Source: Caulobacter sp. UNC358MFTsu5.1 (GTDB taxonomy: Bacteria; Pseudomonadota; Alphaproteobacteria; Caulobacterales; Caulobacteraceae). From it: a stretch of 64,000 nucleotides of DNA. The stretch spans positions 1-64,000 of the forward strand of contig NZ_JONW01000009.1 in NCBI RefSeq assembly GCF_000712075.1. The letters run 5' to 3'. The translations under genes and the position numbers were made by a program. The notes below the pieces were generated by a model, which was not told the DNA's origin, did not search any database, and saw only the letters and a program-made list of their open reading frames with translations. Positions 1 to 8,755 of this stretch are shown one piece after another (positions within the stretch are counted from its first letter, which is position 1; the number at the start of each line of letters is the position of its first letter).

Positions 1-703
1 CCGGAGTGCAAAAGTGTGTACCGTTTCGACGAAGCCAGTCGCTCCGCGCGATGCGTTATCCGCCAGCGTCCGGTGGGCAGCCCTGTTGAGGCTTAGCCGG
101 ACCCGGGGCGGCTGTTTCCAGCTTTCCCGGCCGCCGGGGGCGCGGGCCTAAGGGCAAACACGCGCTTTGTCCCCGTTCGACGCCGACGGCGGGCGGGCTC
201 CCCAACGATGGGAGTCCCCGGACACGCTGGAGTAACCCCCTCCAGCCCAGTCCCGCTCGATCGCCCCCCGCCGCCGCATCGGTCGCTGGCCATGCGCCCT
301 TTCCGGTGCGGCGAGGTGGGTAAAGGATACGGCTGGTTTGGAAGGTGGGGACAGATCGGGGTTGAGAAAGTTCAAGGCGTTGAAATCGCTGAGGTTCGTT
401 CGCTATCCGCATAGGATAGACGCATCCAAATCCCTCTCTCTTTGAGAGAGGGAGGGGCCCGCCGCCGCAGGCGGTGGGAGGGTGAGAGGTTTCACCGCCT
501 GCCGGCAAACCCCGCGCCGCCGAGCGCCGCCAGGGGAGTCCAGACTTCCACCCTCATCGCGGCCGCCAAGTCATGCCGCTCCTCGTCGGAGCCTTTTCCT
601 GAGAGATTGTAACCTCTCACCCTCCCACCGCTTCGCGGCGGGCCCCTCCCTCTCTCTATGAGAGAGGGGATTTAGGCGGCGGCGCCTTGATGCGAGGCGT
701 GCC
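1..703. other. Gene-free region with inverted repeats
   Basis: No open frame here has convincing coding character; frames on both strands are low-complexity GC-rich translations with no recognisable domain. The first 420 bases show no RNA gene. The second half carries a pair of long inverted repeats, listed separately. The window probably begins inside an intergenic or decayed segment. Confidence 0.6.
428..673. repeat. Paired inverted repeat, arms 428-492 and 611-673
   Basis: The two arms are near-identical reverse complements of about 62 bases. Each arm contains its own small palindromes: a CTCTC...GAGAG element, and a GC-rich element with GCCGC facing GCGGT. The arms are separated by about 120 bases. 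This is the layout of REP/BIME-like intergenic elements; a role in transcription termination or mRNA stability is inference. A copy search of the genome would show whether this is a dispersed family. Confidence 0.75.
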
Positions 704-1171
704 CTAGCCCCCGAACCACCCCGCCAGCTTCTTCAGGCTCTCCTTCGAGCCCTCCTTGTTGTCCGCCGGCCGCAGCCCCGGCGGCAGGTTCTCCGACAGG
801 AAGGTCACCCGCGTGCCGCCCTCGGCCGGCTCCAGCGAGACGGTGATGGTCATCTCGCCCTTCAGCGCCGGGGCGTCGGTATCGAACAGCACCGCCCAGA
901 CCACCCGGCGGCCCGGCGTGATGGCCGCGAAACGCACGCGGGTGCGGTCCTCGCGCTCGGCGGTCTTGCCGACGTGTCCGGTCTCGCCTTCCGGATAGTA
1001 GAGCGACATCTCGAACCCGCCGCCCACCCGGCCGTCGAAAGCGTGCATCCGGCCGGTCATGTCGCCGGGCGGCAGCCATCGGACCAGGATCTCGGGGTCC
1101 ATCAGGGCGTTCCAGACGGCGTCTGGCGCGGCGGGGATCAGGCGGCTGGCGCGGGTGGTGGGTAGCGGCAT
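704..1171 (-). CDS. SRPBCC family protein, AHSA1-like (155 aa)
   Basis: The product belongs to the START-like SRPBCC superfamily, closest in pattern to the AHSA1 (activator of Hsp90 ATPase homolog 1-like) group. The N-terminus has the typical strand-helix opening (AAPDAVWNALMDPEILVRWLPP, residues about 14-35). A central glycine-rich turn and a late T-x-V-T-F strand (about residue 120) follow before the closing amphipathic helix ending in GWFGG. These small cytosolic proteins have a hydrophobic ligand cavity, but the ligand is usually unknown and none can be assigned here. The length is normal for the family. It is a single gene, separated from ecsC by an inverted-repeat spacer. Family assignment is firm; specific function is not. 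Confidence 0.85.
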   Translation of the reverse strand: MPLPTTRASRLIPAAPDAVWNALMDPEILVRWLPPGDMTGRMHAFDGRVGGGFEMSLYYPEGETGHVGKTAEREDRTRVRFAAITPGRRVVWAVLFDTDAPALKGEMTITVSLEPAEGGTRVTFLSENLPPGLRPADNKEGSKESLKKLAGWFGG

Positions 1172-1183
1172 GTGTCTTTCAAT

Positions 1184-1322
1184 CCTTCCCTTCCCCTCGT
1201 GGGGAGGGGGGACCAGCGAAGCTGGTGGGTGGGGCCTCCGGCGTCCAGGCCGATTGGCGCATCAAACCCCACCCGACCCTGGCTCCGCCAGGGCCAGCCT
1301 CCCCACGAGGGGGAGGGAAAGG
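1184..1322. repeat. Intergenic inverted repeat (arms 1184-1207 and 1298-1322)
   Basis: CCTTCCC...GGGGAGG at the left is mirrored by CCTCCCCACGAG...GGGAAAGG at the right. An inner pair of C/G runs (about 1224-1234 and 1265-1274) extends the foldback. It fills nearly the whole spacer between two minus-strand genes and may act as a terminator or mRNA-stabilising structure for the upstream ecsC gene. It belongs to the same general class as the other GC-rich foldbacks in the window. Confidence 0.7.
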
Positions 1323-1325
1323 TCG

Positions 1326-2048
1326 TCAGGCGCCCTCGCCTTCCGCCGCCAGCCACCGCATCCGGTACGCCATCATCGCCGTCTTCCCCAGGTGCGCCGT
1401 CAGCCGCCAGTTGACCACGGCCCCGACCGGGGCGCCGACCACGGGCAGCAGCTGGGCCAGCTTGGCCAGGTCGATGTGGTCGCGGTACTGCTGCTGGAAC
1501 GACCGCCAATCGAAGGCCTTCAGGTCGGTCGGATGCTCGCGCGTGTCCCAGTCGTCCATGGCCTCCAGCACCTTCACGCGGTGCTCGACGTCGGAGAAGG
1601 CCAGCTCGAAGATGTGCAGGATATAGAGCCGCTCGCTCAGCACGCTCCCGTCATGGCCGTAGAGGGCGGCGATCTCGAACAGCAACTTGAGCTTGAAGCT
1701 CATCAGCAGCGGGAAGTCGGCCGCCGCCAGCAGGAACCCGCCCGCCCCCGCCACCCCGCCCTCGGCCCCGGCGGCGGTCTTCCAGCCCTGGATGGCGGCC
1801 GCGACCTTGGCCTCGCGCTGCTCCAGCGTGGCGTCCCGCAACGGCGAGGCCGTGGCGAAGTCGGCCCCGGTCAGGATCGCCTTGGTCATCGCCTCCATGG
1901 CGGCGGTGATCGCGGCGTGGACCTTCTCGGGGATGATCGTGTTGATCTTCCGCTGCACGGCCCGCGAGGCGTTGCCCAACGGCCCGGCGGGCTTGGTGAT
2001 GCGGGCGCGCCAGGCGGCGATGGATTGAGTAAATTCCTGAATGGTCAC
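1326..2048 (-). CDS. EcsC family protein (240 aa)
   Basis: The sequence matches the EcsC family (named after the third gene of the Bacillus ecs locus). Features are an N-terminal helical region, a glycine/alanine-rich central segment (about residues 95-120, GVAGAGGFLLAAADFP) that could insert in or lie on a membrane, and a second hydrophobic patch near residues 200-215 (LLPVVGAPVGAVVNW). EcsC proteins are widespread but biochemically undefined; a membrane-associated role is the usual inference. The start is GTG at 2048, which overlaps the TGA of the upstream YaaC-like gene by 4 bp (GTGA), implying translational coupling. Base composition changes abruptly at this junction: ecsC is GC-rich with normal local codon use, while the upstream partner is AT-rich. 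Confidence 0.8.
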   Translation of the reverse strand: MTIQEFTQSIAAWRARITKPAGPLGNASRAVQRKINTIIPEKVHAAITAAMEAMTKAILTGADFATASPLRDATLEQREAKVAAAIQGWKTAAGAEGGVAGAGGFLLAAADFPLLMSFKLKLLFEIAALYGHDGSVLSERLYILHIFELAFSDVEHRVKVLEAMDDWDTREHPTDLKAFDWRSFQQQYRDHIDLAKLAQLLPVVGAPVGAVVNWRLTAHLGKTAMMAYRMRWLAAEGEGA

Positions 2049-3196
2049 CGGCGAACTATCATGGATCTAGAAAATTCTCCGAGTATTATTACTGGAACTC
2101 GATCGTTTGCCGCCGCAATAAGTTCCATTACCGATAGTGCGAGCGGTGTCGATTTCTCGATTTCCAGCATCCATTTATCTGGATAGTATCTCGCGTACAT
2201 TCCAACAATATACAAAGCTAAATAATACAACCCAAACTCGTTTAAACTTTGATTATCTTCGCAAAACCATATATTTGAGCAATTCTCTTGTATTGCATTT
2301 GGCAATTGAAATATTGACGGCGGCATATCTGTTCGATCTCTAAGTCTTATTATGTACCCTGAATACATGGTGTCTATTTGTAGAGATTCGAACGAGTTAG
2401 GCCCAAATCCGAATGATTTTACGGTATTTTCTATAGTCTCTCTGTTTTGAGGGTGTATGGATAGGCATGTTATATTTGTTCTTTCTGCGTGTCTTGTGTC
2501 AACTGACATTGTTGATCGGCAAATTTTACTCCTTAGTTGATGATCTTCCAGGAATTTTGCCATCCTTGGCATATTTGAGTAACAATCCAGGAGGGTCATT
2601 CCCTCGCATCTCAAAAGTGGGAATCTCTTGTCTGCGCCAATTCCAAGTGTGGCGTAGGTTTCATTTCGCGTTCCCTCCAAGAAATATGTGGTGTGTTTTC
2701 CGACTATGGGGAGTTCCCGGGCGCTTCTATGCCACAGCTCAAAGGTGCCGGCTCGTCCCGTTCCATTTTGATGCGGCACGGCCCGAAGGGCGGCGGCAGA
2801 AACTTCAAGGGGGGCCCCAACCGGCAGGGTGTCCACTCCCTTCAATTCCAGTCCGTGGTGGCCGTGGCTGTTGCGAACGCGGTCAAGACTGCTGTCGCCA
2901 TCTTGCTTGTACAGAACCTCGGCTAGAGCTAGAGACATAATTGAATAATAGTATAAAAGTGGATTTGTGGCGTAGCTAACCGCATTGGCGGCGGTGGCGT
3001 ATTCTTCCGCTTGGATTAGGCAGTGCCTAATTTGCTCCGATTGCTTTTTTGCGAACTTTTTATACCGTTCAGGTATATCGTGATGTTTGCGAAGAATTTC
3101 ATAGGTATATTGTATATTTTGATATCTTTTTAGTCGAAGCCAAACGTGATGCAGTGCGTCGCTCTCGTTCGCGATCGTTAAGTTGGATATTATCAA
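2045..3196 (-). CDS. YaaC-like protein, AT-rich, probably horizontally acquired (383 aa)
   Basis: The product resembles the YaaC-like family. It has an N-terminal W-x-R-L-x-x-Y opening, a helical segment rich in Y/A (about residues 55-95) leading to an LLYYYS...LA stretch, then an HGL motif near residue 114. The C-terminal helix carries YYLALY...MYARYYPDKW, as in other members. Biochemical function is unknown. Codon use (many A/T-ending codons) contrasts strongly with every neighbour except in an internal patch at about 2700-2900, which is GC-richer. The only in-frame start fitting the N-terminus is TTG at 3196; a purine-rich GAGAGGGGAG tract lies immediately upstream with tight spacing, so the start is uncertain. 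The gene ends with a 4 bp overlap onto ecsC. The composition indicates recent transfer. Confidence 0.7.
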   Translation of the reverse strand: MIISNLTIANESDALHHVWLRLKRYQNIQYTYEILRKHHDIPERYKKFAKKQSEQIRHCLIQAEEYATAANAVSYATNPLLYYYSIMSLALAEVLYKQDGDSSLDRVRNSHGHHGLELKGVDTLPVGAPLEVSAAALRAVPHQNGTGRAGTFELWHRSARELPIVGKHTTYFLEGTRNETYATLGIGADKRFPLLRCEGMTLLDCYSNMPRMAKFLEDHQLRSKICRSTMSVDTRHAERTNITCLSIHPQNRETIENTVKSFGFGPNSFESLQIDTMYSGYIIRLRDRTDMPPSIFQLPNAIQENCSNIWFCEDNQSLNEFGLYYLALYIVGMYARYYPDKWMLEIEKSTPLALSVMELIAAANDRVPVIILGEFSRSMIVRR

Positions 3197-3413
3197 CTCC
3201 CCTCTCCATGTTTTTCGGAAAGCAAGATTGCCGAACTTTTTATCAATTCAAGATCAGTTCATTGATGCATGCAAGTAGGCCTGTTTCGACCTAATGCCAT
3301 CCCATCCACACCTCCCCGCCCCTCATCCCCAGCCAACCCGCCGCACGCCCTCGCCCTCCCCCACAACCCGGCCTATATCTCCGGCAACAGAGTAAACCGC
3401 CCCGGACGCCGCC

Positions 3414-4112
3414 TTGCCCCGTCAGTTCCGACTGCCGCTGACCGCCCCGCCCTGCTGGGATCGGGAGTCGTTCGCGTCGTCGCCGACCAATCTCGAGGCG
3501 CTGGAGGGGCTGGACGCCTGGCCGGCCTGGCCCGACGGGCGGATGGCCCTGGTCGGGCCGGCGGGCACGGGCAAGTCGCACCTGGCGCGCGACTGGGCGG
3601 CGCGGACCGGGGCCGTGACCATCGAGGCGGCTTCCACGGGCAATAAGCCGCTGGACCTGGCCGCCCTGCGCGGCCGGCCGCTGCTGGTCGAGGACGCCGA
3701 CCGCCGGTCCGAGGGCGACCTGGTCGACGACGAGACCCTGTTCCACCTGATCAACATGGCCGGGGTCGACGGCGGCAGCCTGCTGCTGACCGGCCGCCTG
3801 GCCCCCGTGGCCTGGGAGGCCGCGGTGCCCGACCTGCGCTCGCGGCTGAACGCCCTGACCGTGGCCCGGGTCATGGAGCCCGACGACATCGTGCTGGAGG
3901 CCGTGCTGCGCCGCGCCTTCGAGGCGGCGGGCATCCGGCCGGCGGGCGACCTCTATCCCTACCTGATGGCCCGCCTGCCCCGCTCGGCGGCCGAGGTCCT
4001 GGCGGCGGTGGCGGCCCTGGACGAGGCGTCCATCGAGCAGGGACGCGAGGTGAACAAGGCGCTGGCCCTGTCGGTGCTGGATTTCGGCGGGGACGACGAC
4101 GGCGAGGACTGA
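3414..4112 (+). CDS. hdaA: DnaA-related replication regulator Hda/HdaA (232 aa)
   Basis: This is a short AAA+ protein homologous to the ATPase domain of DnaA but lacking its DNA-binding domain. In enterics and Caulobacter, Hda works with the DNA-bound sliding clamp to stimulate ATP hydrolysis by DnaA and so limit re-initiation. The N-terminal R-Q-F-R-L-P-L stretch is a plausible clamp-binding peptide of the QL[SP]LPL type. A Walker A motif, GPAGTGKSHLA, lies at about residues 47-57. A Walker-B-like LLVEDADR follows near residue 90. The C-terminal lid is an all-helical segment. The start used is TTG at 3414, which places the clamp-binding motif at the very N-terminus; no ATG precedes it in frame. 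It lies just upstream of ppk, the order expected in Caulobacter. Confidence 0.85.
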   Translation: MPRQFRLPLTAPPCWDRESFASSPTNLEALEGLDAWPAWPDGRMALVGPAGTGKSHLARDWAARTGAVTIEAASTGNKPLDLAALRGRPLLVEDADRRSEGDLVDDETLFHLINMAGVDGGSLLLTGRLAPVAWEAAVPDLRSRLNALTVARVMEPDDIVLEAVLRRAFEAAGIRPAGDLYPYLMARLPRSAAEVLAAVAALDEASIEQGREVNKALALSVLDFGGDDDGED

Positions 4113-4418
4113 GGTCCGCCGCGTCTTTCCTCATCGCCCCCAAATGGTTGTCATCCCGGCCGAAGCGAAGCGTAGAGCCGGGACCCAGGTGAACCGCACC
4201 GCCTTCGCCCAGTCTCCTGGGTCCCGGACAAGCGCTGCGCGCTTTCCGGGATGACAACCTTTGGGCGGGCGTGGAGGAACTTGGCCGAACGCAAACCTTT
4301 GGGAACTTCTTCCAGGCAAAGCTTGCGACGCCGCGCGCGTGAGGGGCGCCAAGACCTGTCTTTGTCTTGCTCCTGTCACCACCGTCCTTCACTCTGTACG
4401 CGGTAAACGGAGTTCCCC
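4113..4418. repeat. hdaA-ppk spacer with nested inverted repeats
   Basis: GGTTGTCATCCCGG at 4146-4159 pairs with CCGGGATGACAACC at 4246-4259, and an inner pair GGGACCCAGG / CCTGGGTCCC lies at 4180-4189 and 4216-4225. The TCATCCCGG...CCGGGATGA core recurs at 14627-14658 and 27818-27943, so this is a dispersed element. The remaining 160 bases before ppk show no gene; a promoter for ppk presumably lies there, but no clear hexamers were identified. Confidence 0.75.
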
Positions 4419-6653
4419 ATGCCCGACGACGCCACAGCCCTCGACCTGCCCGCCGCGCCTTCGCCGGCCGCGCCGGACCTGGCGGGCCTGCGGCTGGACG
4501 ACGAGCTGCTGGCCGCGCCGGAGCGGTTCTTCAACCGCGAGACCTCGTGGCTGGCCTTCAACTGGCGGGTGCTGGAGGAGAGCGGCAATCCGCGCCACCC
4601 GCTGCTGGAGCGGCTGCGGTTCCTGTCGATCTCGGCCAACAACCTCGACGAATTCTACATGGTCCGCGTGGCCGGCCTGAAGGGCCAGGTGCGCGAGGGC
4701 GTGCGGGTGGTCAGCCAGGACGGGCTGACGCCGGGCGAGCAGCTGGCGCGGATCAACGCCTCGGCCGCCGAGCTGATGGCCGAGCAGCAGAAGATCTGGC
4801 GCGAGGTGCGGGCCGAGCTGTGGGGCGAAGGCCTCAAGCTGCTGGACGCCAAGGACATCGTCGGCGCCGACCGCGAGCGGGCCGAGGAGATCTTCCTGAC
4901 CCGGATGTTCCCGGTGCTGACGCCCCTGGCGATCGATCCGGCCCACCCGTTCCCGTTCATCCCGAACCTGGGGTTCTGCCTGGCGCTGAAGCTGCGCCGC
5001 ATCGCCGACGACAAGCACCTGTACGCCCTGGTGCCGGTGCCCAGCCAGGTGCAGCGGTTCTGGGAGCTGAGCCAGACCCCGGCCAAGAGCACGCGCAAGC
5101 GCGAGCGGCGGATCGTGGCGCTGGAAAGCTTCATCATCCTGTTCCTGGACCACCTGTTCCCCGGCTACGAGGTCGAGGGCCGCGGCCTGTTCCGCCTGAT
5201 CCGCGACAGCGACCTGGAGATCGAGGAAGAGGCCGAGGACCTGGTGCGCGAGTTCGAGGCGCGGCTGAAGAAGCGCCGCCTGGGCCGCGTGGTGCGGGTC
5301 AAGATCCAGACCACCATGCCCGAGGACCTGCGCGCCTTCATCATCGAGGGCCTGCGCGCCCTGCCCGAGGACGTGGTGCTGGTCGACGGCAAGCTGGGCC
5401 TGGCCCAGATGGCAGAGCTGATCCCGCCCGACCGTCCGGACCTGAAGTTCAAGCCGTTCAACGCCCGCTTCCCCGAGCGCATCCGCGACCACGGCGGCGA
5501 CTGCTTCGCGGCGATCCGCGAGAAGGACATCCTGGTCCACCACCCGTTCGAGAGCTTCGACGTGGTGGTCCAGTTCATCCGCCAGGCGGCGCGCGATCCC
5601 AACGTGCTGGCGATCAAGCAGACCCTGTACCGCACGTCCAAGGACAGCCCGATCGTGGCGGCCCTGATCGAGGCGGCCGACAACGGCAAGAACGTCACCG
5701 CCCTGGTCGAGATCAAGGCGCGCTTCGACGAGGAGAATAACCTCAAGTGGGCCCGCGACCTGGAGCGGGCGGGCGTGCACGTGGTGTTCGGCTTCGTCGA
5801 CTGGAAGACCCACGCCAAGCTGTCGGTGGTGGTGCGGCGCGAGGGCGACAGCTCCTTGCGCACCTACTGCCACTTCGGCACCGGGAATTATCACCCCCAG
5901 ACGGCCCGCGTTTATACGGATTTGTCGCTGTTCACCTGCGACCCGGCCCTGGGGCGCGACGGCGGCAAGCTGTTCAACTTCATCACCGGCTACGCCCAGC
6001 CCGGGCGGCTGGAGAAGCTGAGCTTCTCGCCCGAGACGCTGAAGCCGGACCTGCTGACCATGATCGCGGCCGAGGCCCGCAACGCCCGCGAGGGCAAGCC
6101 GGCGGCGATCTGGGCCAAGATGAACGCCGTGGTCGACCCGCAGATCATCGACGCGCTCTATTCGGCCAGCCAGGACGGCGTGCAGATCGACCTGGTGGTG
6201 CGCGGCATCTGCTGCTTGCGGCCGGGCATCAAGGGGCTGTCGGAGAACATCCGGGTCAAGTCGATCGTCGGCCGGTTCCTGGAGCACGCCCGCATCGTGG
6301 CCTTCGCCAACGGCGGGGCCATGCCCAGCCCGCAGACCCGGGTCTTCATCAGCTCGGCCGACTGGATGCCGCGCAACCTGGACCGCCGGGTGGAGAGCCT
6401 GGTGCCGGTCGAGAACCCCACCGTGCACCAGCAGGTGCTGAACCAGATCATGGTCGCCAACCTCAACGACGAGGCCCAGAGCTGGAACCTCGACCCGGAA
6501 GGCCACTACGCTCGCGACCCGGCCTGGGACCGCAAGGGCGCCTTCTCGGCCCACGAGTACTTCATGACCAATCCCAGCCTGTCGGGCCGGGGCCACAAGG
6601 TGAAGGACCTGCCGCAGGCGTTCGACCACGTGGGTCCGCGCAAGCGGGGATGA
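4419..6653 (+). CDS. ppk1: Polyphosphate kinase 1 (744 aa)
   Basis: PPK1 polymerises the gamma-phosphate of ATP into inorganic polyphosphate. The four-domain architecture is complete. The N-terminal helical domain begins after an acidic, alanine-rich extension and contains [18 protein letters not shown] (about residues 42-59). A head domain follows, then two phospholipase-D-like catalytic domains. The autophosphorylated histidine is visible in KTHAKLSVV (H465, matching H435 of the E. coli enzyme). The second PLD-type half includes [17 protein letters not shown] near residue 488. The length is slightly over the usual 690-740 aa because of the N-terminal extension. The gene follows hdaA and precedes a small lipoprotein gene (ATGA overlap) and ppx, so polyphosphate synthesis and breakdown genes are close together. 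Confidence 0.96.
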   Translation: MPDDATALDLPAAPSPAAPDLAGLRLDDELLAAPERFFNRETSWLAFNWRVLEESGNPRHPLLERLRFLSISANNLDEFYMVRVAGLKGQVREGVRVVSQDGLTPGEQLARINASAAELMAEQQKIWREVRAELWGEGLKLLDAKDIVGADRERAEEIFLTRMFPVLTPLAIDPAHPFPFIPNLGFCLALKLRRIADDKHLYALVPVPSQVQRFWELSQTPAKSTRKRERRIVALESFIILFLDHLFPGYEVEGRGLFRLIRDSDLEIEEEAEDLVREFEARLKKRRLGRVVRVKIQTTMPEDLRAFIIEGLRALPEDVVLVDGKLGLAQMAELIPPDRPDLKFKPFNARFPERIRDHGGDCFAAIREKDILVHHPFESFDVVVQFIRQAARDPNVLAIKQTLYRTSKDSPIVAALIEAADNGKNVTALVEIKARFDEENNLKWARDLERAGVHVVFGFVDWKTHAKLSVVVRREGDSSLRTYCHFGTGNYHPQTARVYTDLSLFTCDPALGRDGGKLFNFITGYAQPGRLEKLSFSPETLKPDLLTMIAAEARNAREGKPAAIWAKMNAVVDPQIIDALYSASQDGVQIDLVVRGICCLRPGIKGLSENIRVKSIVGRFLEHARIVAFANGGAMPSPQTRVFISSADWMPRNLDRRVESLVPVENPTVHQQVLNQIMVANLNDEAQSWNLDPEGHYARDPAWDRKGAFSAHEYFMTNPSLSGRGHKVKDLPQAFDHVGPRKRG

Positions 6654-7111
6654 GGCGGTCTCTCATAGCCGTCCTGGCGGCCTTTGGTCTCACCGCCTGC
6701 GGACCGCGTCTGGCCGAGCAGGCCGACATCTGCGCGATCTTCGCCCTGCCCGCCGCGCCCGGCGACGCCCAGGCCGGCGACGCCGCCGACCTGGCCTGGG
6801 CCAAGGTCCACGAGCGGGCGCTGTTCAAGTCCGGTGTGATCTACCGCTCCGGCTGGAAGGTCATGGAGCACGGCCGCCCGTGGGGCCGCTGTCCGGCCAA
6901 AGGACCAGGTCGCCCCAAGCCGATCGAGCACCTGCTGGTCAGCCCCGACGCGACCTACGCCATGACCAAGGGCGGGCGCCGCGAGCACGGCCGGCCGGTC
7001 AGCTTCGGCGCCTGCTATTACGAGAAGGGCCCGTCGGGCTGGCGCGTGCGGGCCTGCCGCAAGACCCTGAACGAGCCCCTGCCGCTGGTCACGGCGCATC
7101 CGCTGTCCTAG
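6650..7111 (+). CDS. Small putative lipoprotein of unknown function (153 aa)
   Basis: The start ATG at 6650 overlaps the ppk TGA (ATGA), so the gene is translationally coupled to polyphosphate kinase. The N-terminus has a short basic region, a hydrophobic segment and a lipobox ending LTAC (Cys17), predicting lipoprotein processing by signal peptidase II. The mature part has several conserved-looking aromatic/glycine stretches ([24 protein letters not shown]) and a second pair of cysteines that could form a disulfide. No family was recognised. Its position between ppk and ppx suggests co-expression with polyphosphate metabolism, but that is inference from gene order only. Confidence 0.75.
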   Translation: MRRSLIAVLAAFGLTACGPRLAEQADICAIFALPAAPGDAQAGDAADLAWAKVHERALFKSGVIYRSGWKVMEHGRPWGRCPAKGPGRPKPIEHLLVSPDATYAMTKGGRREHGRPVSFGACYYEKGPSGWRVRACRKTLNEPLPLVTAHPLS

Positions 7112-7191
7112 AGGAGGCGGCGCACGCGACGGTCGACAGCTTTTTCCGTGCGGCGCCTTCCCCTCCCCGCCCAATGCGCTAAACCACCCCC

Positions 7192-8679
7192 ATGCCTTTT
7201 GCGGCGCCGCGCGACGCGGCCGTTATCGATATCGGCTCCAACTCGGTCCGCCTGGTGGTGTACCGGCTGGAAGGCCGCGCCATCTGGACCGTCTTCAACG
7301 AGAAGGTCCTGGCGGGGCTGGGCCGTGACCTGGGCGACGGCGGCAAGCTGAACCCCGAGGGCGTGGCCCAGACCCTGGCGGCGCTCAAGCGCTTCCGCGC
7401 CGTGCTGGAGGCCGTCAAGCCGGCCGAGACCTTCATCGCCGCCACCGCCGCCGTGCGCGAGGCCAAGGACGGCGCGGCCTTCGTCAAGCAGATCCTGGCC
7501 GAGACCGGCTTCTCTACCCGCGTGCTGTCGGGCGAGGAAGAGGCCCGCTACGCCGCCCTGGGCGTGCTGGCCGGCGCGCCGGACGCCACCGGCGTGGTCG
7601 GCGACCTGGGCGGCGCCAGCCTGGAGCTGATCCGCCTGGAGGCCACCGGCGCGGGCCTGGGCGTCACCCTGCCCCTGGGCCCGTTCAGCCTGGGCGTTTC
7701 GGACGGCTTCGACCTGGAGAAGGTGCGCCGCCTGTGCGCCCAGCGCCTAGCCCCGGTGGCCGAGGCGTTCAAGACCGACGTCTTCCACGCCGTGGGCGGC
7801 GCCTGGCGCAACCTGGCCCTGCTGCACATGCGCCTGACGGGCTATCCGCTGCACGTCGTCCACCAGTACAGCATCGGCCGCGCCGAGGCCCTGGAGGCGG
7901 CCCGCCTGGTCGCCCACCAGTCCAAGAGCTCGCTGGAGCGCATCGAGGGCATGAGCCGCAAGCGCTCGGAGACCCTGCCCTACGCCGCCGTGGTGCTGGA
8001 GCAGCTGATCGAGAGCCTGGACCTCAAGCGCATCGAGATCTCGGCCTACGGCGTGCGCGAGGGCCTGCTATTCGAGGCCATGCCGCCCGGCGTGCGTCGG
8101 CTGGATCCGCTGATCGAGGGCTGCGCGTCGCTGGGGGCTCGACAAGGCGTCGCCGACGAACTGGGCGCGGCGCTCGACACATGGCTGACGCCGGCCCTGG
8201 ACCAGCTGCCGCCCTGTTTCGGCGAGCGCGACGCGGTCCTGGTCTCGGCCGCCTGCCGTCTGGCCGACCTGGGCGCGCGCCTGCACCCGGACCATCGCGC
8301 CGACCTGGTGTTCGAGCAGGTGCTGCGCGCCCCGATCGCCGGCCAGACCCACGCCGAACGGGCCTTCCTGGCCGCTGCGGCCTTCGCGCGCCACGCCACG
8401 GCCTTCACGCCGCCGGAGGTGGACGTGCTGGAGCGCCTGCTCACGCCGGCCCGGCTGAAGCGGGCCCGGGCCGTGGGCGCGGCCATCCGCCTGGGCTGCG
8501 ACCTGTCCGGCCGAAGCGCGCCCCTGCTGGCCCGCTCGCGCCTGTCCATCGACAAGGGCGACCTGCTGCTGACCGCCGAGCCGGGCTACGCCGACCTGCT
8601 TCTGGGGGAGCAGACCGCCAAAAGAGCGGGCGCCCTGGCCGCCCTGCTGGGCCTGAAACTCAAGATCACCGCGCTCTAG
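7192..8679 (+). CDS. ppx: Ppx/GppA family phosphatase, exopolyphosphatase (495 aa)
   Basis: This member of the ASKHA superfamily releases orthophosphate from polyphosphate ends and/or converts pppGpp to ppGpp. Visible motifs are the phosphate-1 loop DIGSNSVRLVVY (about residues 9-20), TAAVREA near residue 85, and the phosphate-2 loop GDLGGASLEL near residue 140. The second half is the helical C-terminal domain seen in longer Ppx proteins (HERAFLAAAAFARHAT type segment near residue 385). The length is typical of alphaproteobacterial Ppx1. It lies about 80 bases after the lipoprotein gene on the same strand as ppk, so the cell pairs polyphosphate synthesis and hydrolysis at one locus. The sequence alone does not separate polyphosphatase from pppGpp phosphatase activity. 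Confidence 0.92.
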   Translation: MPFAAPRDAAVIDIGSNSVRLVVYRLEGRAIWTVFNEKVLAGLGRDLGDGGKLNPEGVAQTLAALKRFRAVLEAVKPAETFIAATAAVREAKDGAAFVKQILAETGFSTRVLSGEEEARYAALGVLAGAPDATGVVGDLGGASLELIRLEATGAGLGVTLPLGPFSLGVSDGFDLEKVRRLCAQRLAPVAEAFKTDVFHAVGGAWRNLALLHMRLTGYPLHVVHQYSIGRAEALEAARLVAHQSKSSLERIEGMSRKRSETLPYAAVVLEQLIESLDLKRIEISAYGVREGLLFEAMPPGVRRLDPLIEGCASLGARQGVADELGAALDTWLTPALDQLPPCFGERDAVLVSAACRLADLGARLHPDHRADLVFEQVLRAPIAGQTHAERAFLAAAAFARHATAFTPPEVDVLERLLTPARLKRARAVGAAIRLGCDLSGRSAPLLARSRLSIDKGDLLLTAEPGYADLLLGEQTAKRAGALAALLGLKLKITAL

Positions 8680-8722
8680 CCGGCCAGCCTGGTCACGCGC
8701 ATAGGCTGTACCGGCTGGCCGG
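8680..8722. terminator. Inverted repeat after ppx
   Basis: CCGGCCAGCC at 8680-8689 is the perfect reverse complement of GGCTGGCCGG at 8713-8722, with a 23-base loop. It begins directly at the ppx stop codon. There is no clear T run, so intrinsic termination is only possible rather than shown. Confidence 0.45.
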
Positions 8723-8755
8723 CCCCGGCCCGCTCTACGTCCGCGCGCGTTGGGC

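Noticed and set aside
56-508. A 150-codon minus-strand frame at the window start
   Set aside because: It overlaps an inverted-repeat arm, has no family-like sequence and no clear ribosome-binding site.
2467-2940. Plus-strand frames opposite the YaaC-like gene
   Set aside because: They are shadows of the YaaC-like gene; the minus-strand reading gives the YaaC-like family pattern.
4389-6629. A 746-codon open frame on the minus strand
   Set aside because: It is the antisense of ppk and is composed of arginine, glycine and alanine-biased translation without homology-like pattern.
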